A DNA stretch of 64,000 nucleotides from Streptomyces niveus (lineage in GTDB: Bacteria; Actinomycetota; Actinomycetes; Streptomycetales; Streptomycetaceae): positions 4,960,001-5,024,000 of the forward strand of contig NZ_CP018047.1 of NCBI RefSeq assembly GCF_002009175.1. Reading direction: 5' to 3'. The notes beneath the pieces are model-generated. The model was not told where the DNA came from, ran no database searches, and worked only from the letters and a program-made list of their open reading frames with translations. Below are positions 61,607-64,000 of this stretch, piece by piece. Positions within the stretch are counted from its first letter, which is position 1; every line of letters starts with the position of its first letter. The translations under genes and the position numbers were made by a program.

Positions 61607-62965
61607 GTGGCCGACTTGGGCCAGATCGTGAAGGCGTACGACGTACGTGGCGTGTATCCGGACCAGCTCGACGACCGGCTCGTCGAGCTCTTCGGGGCGG
61701 CCTTCGTGGAAGTCACGGGCGCCACGGCGATCGTCGTCGGTCACGACATGCGGCCCTCCTCGCCCCATCTGTCGGCGAGCTTCGCCAAGGGCGCCGTCCG
61801 GCGAGGGGCGCACGCCACGCTGATCGGGCTCTGCTCGACGGACCAGCTCTACTACGCCAGCGGGGCACTGGACCTGCCGGGCGCGATGTTCACCGCGTCG
61901 CACAACCCCGCGCGGTACAACGGCATCAAGATGTGCCGCGCGGGCGCGGCGCCGGTGGGGCAGGACACCGGCCTGGCGGAGATCCGCGCACTGGTCGAGA
62001 GGTGGCTCGCCGAAGGACCCCCGGAACCGGCCGAGAAGCCGGGAACGATCACGCAGCGTGACACGTTGACCGATTACGCCGTCCATCTGCTGTCCCTGGT
62101 CGAGCTCTCGGCGATCCGCCCGCTGAAGGTCGTGGTCGACGCGGGGAACGGCATGGGGGGCCACACCGTCCCCACGGTCTTCGAGGGACTGCCCGTCGAC
62201 CTGGTCCCGATGTACTTCGAGCTGGACGGCACGTTCCCCAACCACGAGGCCAACCCGCTCGATCCCCGGAACATCGTGGACCTCCAGGCCCGTGTGCTCT
62301 CCGAAGGCGCGGACCTGGGCCTGGCGTTCGACGGCGACGCGGACCGCTGCTTCGTCGTCGACGAGCGGGGGAGGGGCGTGTCACCGTCGGCTATCACGGC
62401 CCTGGTCGCCGAGCGTGAACTCGCCAAGCACCCCGGTGGCACGGTGATCCACAACCTCATCACCTCCTGGTCGGTCCCCGAGGTCGTCAGGGAGCAGGGC
62501 GGCACCCCGGTCCGTACGCGCGTCGGCCACTCCTTCATCAAGGCGGAGATGGCCCGCACGGGTGCGATCTTCGGCGGAGAGCACTCGGCGCACTACTACT
62601 TCCGCGAGTTCTGGAACGCGGACACCGGCATGCTCGCCGCGCTCCATGTCCTGGCCGCGCTCGGTGGCCAGGACGGCCCGCTGTCCGAACTCGTCGCCTC
62701 CTACGACCGGTACGCCGGATCGGGCGAGATCAACTCCACGGTGGACGATCAGAAGGCCCGCCTGGCCGCCGTACGGAAAGCCTTCGCCGACCGCGAGGGC
62801 GTCACGACCGACGAACTCGACGGACTGACGGTGACCACCGCCGACTGGTGGTTCAACCTCCGCGCCTCAAACACGGAACCGCTGCTGCGCCTCAACGTGG
62901 AGGCCCGCGACGAGCCGACGATGGCCAAGATCAGAGACGAGGCCCTGGCTCTGATCCGATCCTGA
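61607..62965 (+). CDS. manB: phosphomannomutase/phosphoglucomutase ManB
   Basis: A 452-aa alpha-D-phosphohexomutase interconverting mannose-6-phosphate and mannose-1-phosphate. Signatures: KAYDVRGVYPDQ (N-terminal), catalytic Ser in FTASHNPARYNG, metal loop LAFDGDADR, sugar loop GGEHSAHYYFR, and phosphate loop LRASNTEPLLRLNVEA. GTG 61607 is chosen because AGGAGG lies seven bases upstream; GTG 61601 is too close to it. It supplies mannose-1-phosphate for GDP-mannose used in protein and wall glycosylation. Confidence 0.95.
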   Translation: MADLGQIVKAYDVRGVYPDQLDDRLVELFGAAFVEVTGATAIVVGHDMRPSSPHLSASFAKGAVRRGAHATLIGLCSTDQLYYASGALDLPGAMFTASHNPARYNGIKMCRAGAAPVGQDTGLAEIRALVERWLAEGPPEPAEKPGTITQRDTLTDYAVHLLSLVELSAIRPLKVVVDAGNGMGGHTVPTVFEGLPVDLVPMYFELDGTFPNHEANPLDPRNIVDLQARVLSEGADLGLAFDGDADRCFVVDERGRGVSPSAITALVAERELAKHPGGTVIHNLITSWSVPEVVREQGGTPVRTRVGHSFIKAEMARTGAIFGGEHSAHYYFREFWNADTGMLAALHVLAALGGQDGPLSELVASYDRYAGSGEINSTVDDQKARLAAVRKAFADREGVTTDELDGLTVTTADWWFNLRASNTEPLLRLNVEARDEPTMAKIRDEALALIRS

Positions 62966-63186
62966 CCTCCGGCCGACCCGACACCGGTCACGGCCGAAGG
63001 CCCTGGGGGCCGGGGGCCGGGGCGCGTCCGGTTTCGGTACGTGGTGGGACGGGGGAGCGCCGCTTTCCCCCGCCCACCCCGACCCCACCCCCGGAACGAG
63101 CCCGGCCCCACCCTCCGGCGGTAGGCTGACACGGCCCAATCCGCACCACCCCGTACGCCTCAGCTCGTTCGAAGGGACACCACCAC

Positions 63187-63369
63187 ATGCCGCTCGAAGC
63201 CGGCCTCCTGGAGATCCTCGCCTGCCCGGCCTGCCACGCGCCGCTCAGCGACCGCACCGAAGCCGACACGCCCGAGCTGATCTGCACCGGCGCGGACTGC
63301 GGCCTGGCGTACCCGGTCCGGGACGACATCCCCGTACTCCTCGTGGACGAGGCCCGCCGCCCCGCCTGA
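63187..63369 (+). CDS. Trm112-like small zinc protein
   Basis: A 60-aa protein with two CxxC-like pairs (CPACH near residue 13; CTGADCG near 33) and [21 protein letters not shown], the hallmark of the Trm112/YcaR family. Such proteins bind zinc and stabilise partner methyltransferases. AAGGGA lies before ATG 63187. It is located between manB and a SIS-domain gene. Confidence 0.92.
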   Translation: MPLEAGLLEILACPACHAPLSDRTEADTPELICTGADCGLAYPVRDDIPVLLVDEARRPA

Positions 63370-63440
63370 CGGAGCCCCGCTTCCACAGGCCCGTGCCCAC
63401 GCGCCGTCCACGGCGCCCGGTGATCGGAGACACACCTCCC

Positions 63441-64000
63441 ATGCTCGACGAGTCCTTGCTCGACGCGCCGGACGCGCTGGCTCGCGCCGACCACCGTGGG
63501 CTGCTCCTCGGCGCCGCCGAGGCCGGGGCACGTGTACGCACCGCAGTCCGGCACGCCGCCGAGGCGGGCATCGGACAGCTCAACCCCGAGGGCCGCCCCC
63601 GCGCCGTGCTGTTCGCCGGCTCCGGCACCGCCGCACTCGGCGTCGCCGACCTGCTCGGCGCGCTCGCCGGTGCCGCCGCGCCCGTCACCCTGCTGCGGCC
63701 CACCGGCGTCGCTCCCGCCGCGGGCGCCCTTCGCTGGGCGCTCCCCGGCTGGGCCGGCTCCGTCGACCTGCTCCTGATCGCCACCACCGACGGTGGCGAA
63801 CCGGGCCTCGCCCTCCTCGCCGAGCAGGCGTACCGCCGCGGCTGCACCGTCGTCGCCGTCGCCCCGCACCCGTCCCCACTCAGCGAGGCCGTAGGCGGTA
63901 CGCACGGGCTGGCCGTGCCCATGGCGCCCACGCCGCAGGAGCAGTACGAGGAGATCCAGGCCGCGAGCCCGGGCGCGCTCTGGGCCCTGTTCACCCCGCT
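63441..64000 (+). CDS. SIS-domain protein, start of gene (cut by window edge)
   Basis: The first 186 residues are visible and the frame stays open to the window end. AVLFAGSGTAALGVADLLGAL is a typical sugar-isomerase (SIS) phosphate-binding loop, and LLIATTDGGEPGLALLAEQAYRRGCTVVAV continues the fold. It resembles the bifunctional phosphoglucose/phosphomannose isomerase-like proteins next to manA in Streptomyces. The end lies outside the window. Confidence 0.85.
   Translation, partial: MLDESLLDAPDALARADHRGLLLGAAEAGARVRTAVRHAAEAGIGQLNPEGRPRAVLFAGSGTAALGVADLLGALAGAAAPVTLLRPTGVAPAAGALRWALPGWAGSVDLLLIATTDGGEPGLALLAEQAYRRGCTVVAVAPHPSPLSEAVGGTHGLAVPMAPTPQEQYEEIQAASPGALWALFTP

Overview
The window is high-GC actinobacterial chromosome, almost certainly Streptomyces. 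Third codon positions are strongly G/C, starts are often GTG, stop/start codons overlap repeatedly (ATGA, GTGA), the only TTA codons sit in accessory genes, and WhiB, coenzyme F420 genes, DUF3499, DUF5719 and a SigB/SigF-type sigma factor are all present. From about 19 kb to the right end the gene order resembles, from memory, the Streptomyces core block around whiB, manB and purEK. The first 18 kb looks more accessory. I see no tRNA, rRNA, CRISPR array, insertion sequence or prophage.

Layout. (1) 1-5.1 kb, plus strand: a surface-polysaccharide operon with a family-2 glycosyltransferase (cut by the left edge), NodB-type deacetylase, large polytopic membrane protein, small membrane protein and GH26-like hydrolase. 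(2) 5.2-12.5 kb, minus strand: a DegT/StrS-type aminotransferase, a Wzx-like flippase with a C-terminal extension, then a tightly coupled unit of a 61-aa acidic peptide, a protein of unknown function, two paralogous proteins of about 325 aa and a serine hydrolase. (3) 12.5-17.3 kb: a regulator with a fused N-terminal HTH and two ABC-2 drug-efflux-type pairs. (4) 17.4-19.1 kb: a DUF4097 protein and a HicB-like ribbon-helix-helix protein beside a helically phased operator-like array. (5) 19.2-25.9 kb: sigma factor, STAS anti-sigma antagonist, anti-sigma kinase, peptide transporter, two-component system and GtrA protein. (6) 26.2-30.3 kb: purK-purE, an M19 dipeptidase and a paralogue that has lost most metal ligands. 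(7) 30.4-44.2 kb: sugar-nucleotide dehydrogenase, acyl-CoA dehydrogenase, DinB protein, thioesterase, ExoA-like glycosyltransferase and five LytR-CpsA-Psr (LCP) ligases. (8) 44.4-51.4 kb: TIGR03089 protein, secreted amidase, NDP-sugar pyrophosphorylase, DNA glycosylase and F420 genes (fbiB, cofD). (9) 51.5-64 kb: cysteine dioxygenase-like protein, whiB, a giant membrane glycosyltransferase with a Q/Y-rich tail, DUF5719, zincin-like protein, DUF3499, lactate permease, phosphomannomutase, Trm112-like protein and a SIS protein cut by the right edge.

How the genes fit together. Much of the window concerns the cell envelope: sugar activation (ManB, a ManC-like enzyme, a Ugd-like enzyme), polymer synthesis and export, attachment of polymers to peptidoglycan (five LCP proteins) and wall turnover (amidase, dipeptidase). 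This is interleaved with developmental regulation: WhiB, an alternative sigma factor with partner-switch proteins, and three TTA (bldA-type) codons confined to the left polysaccharide genes. The best candidate for an undescribed system is the peptide-led operon at 5161-9043, which looks like a peptide-modification (RiPP-like) cassette without any of the standard lanthipeptide, lasso or YcaO enzymes. All functions are inferred by reading the sequence; no database search was run.
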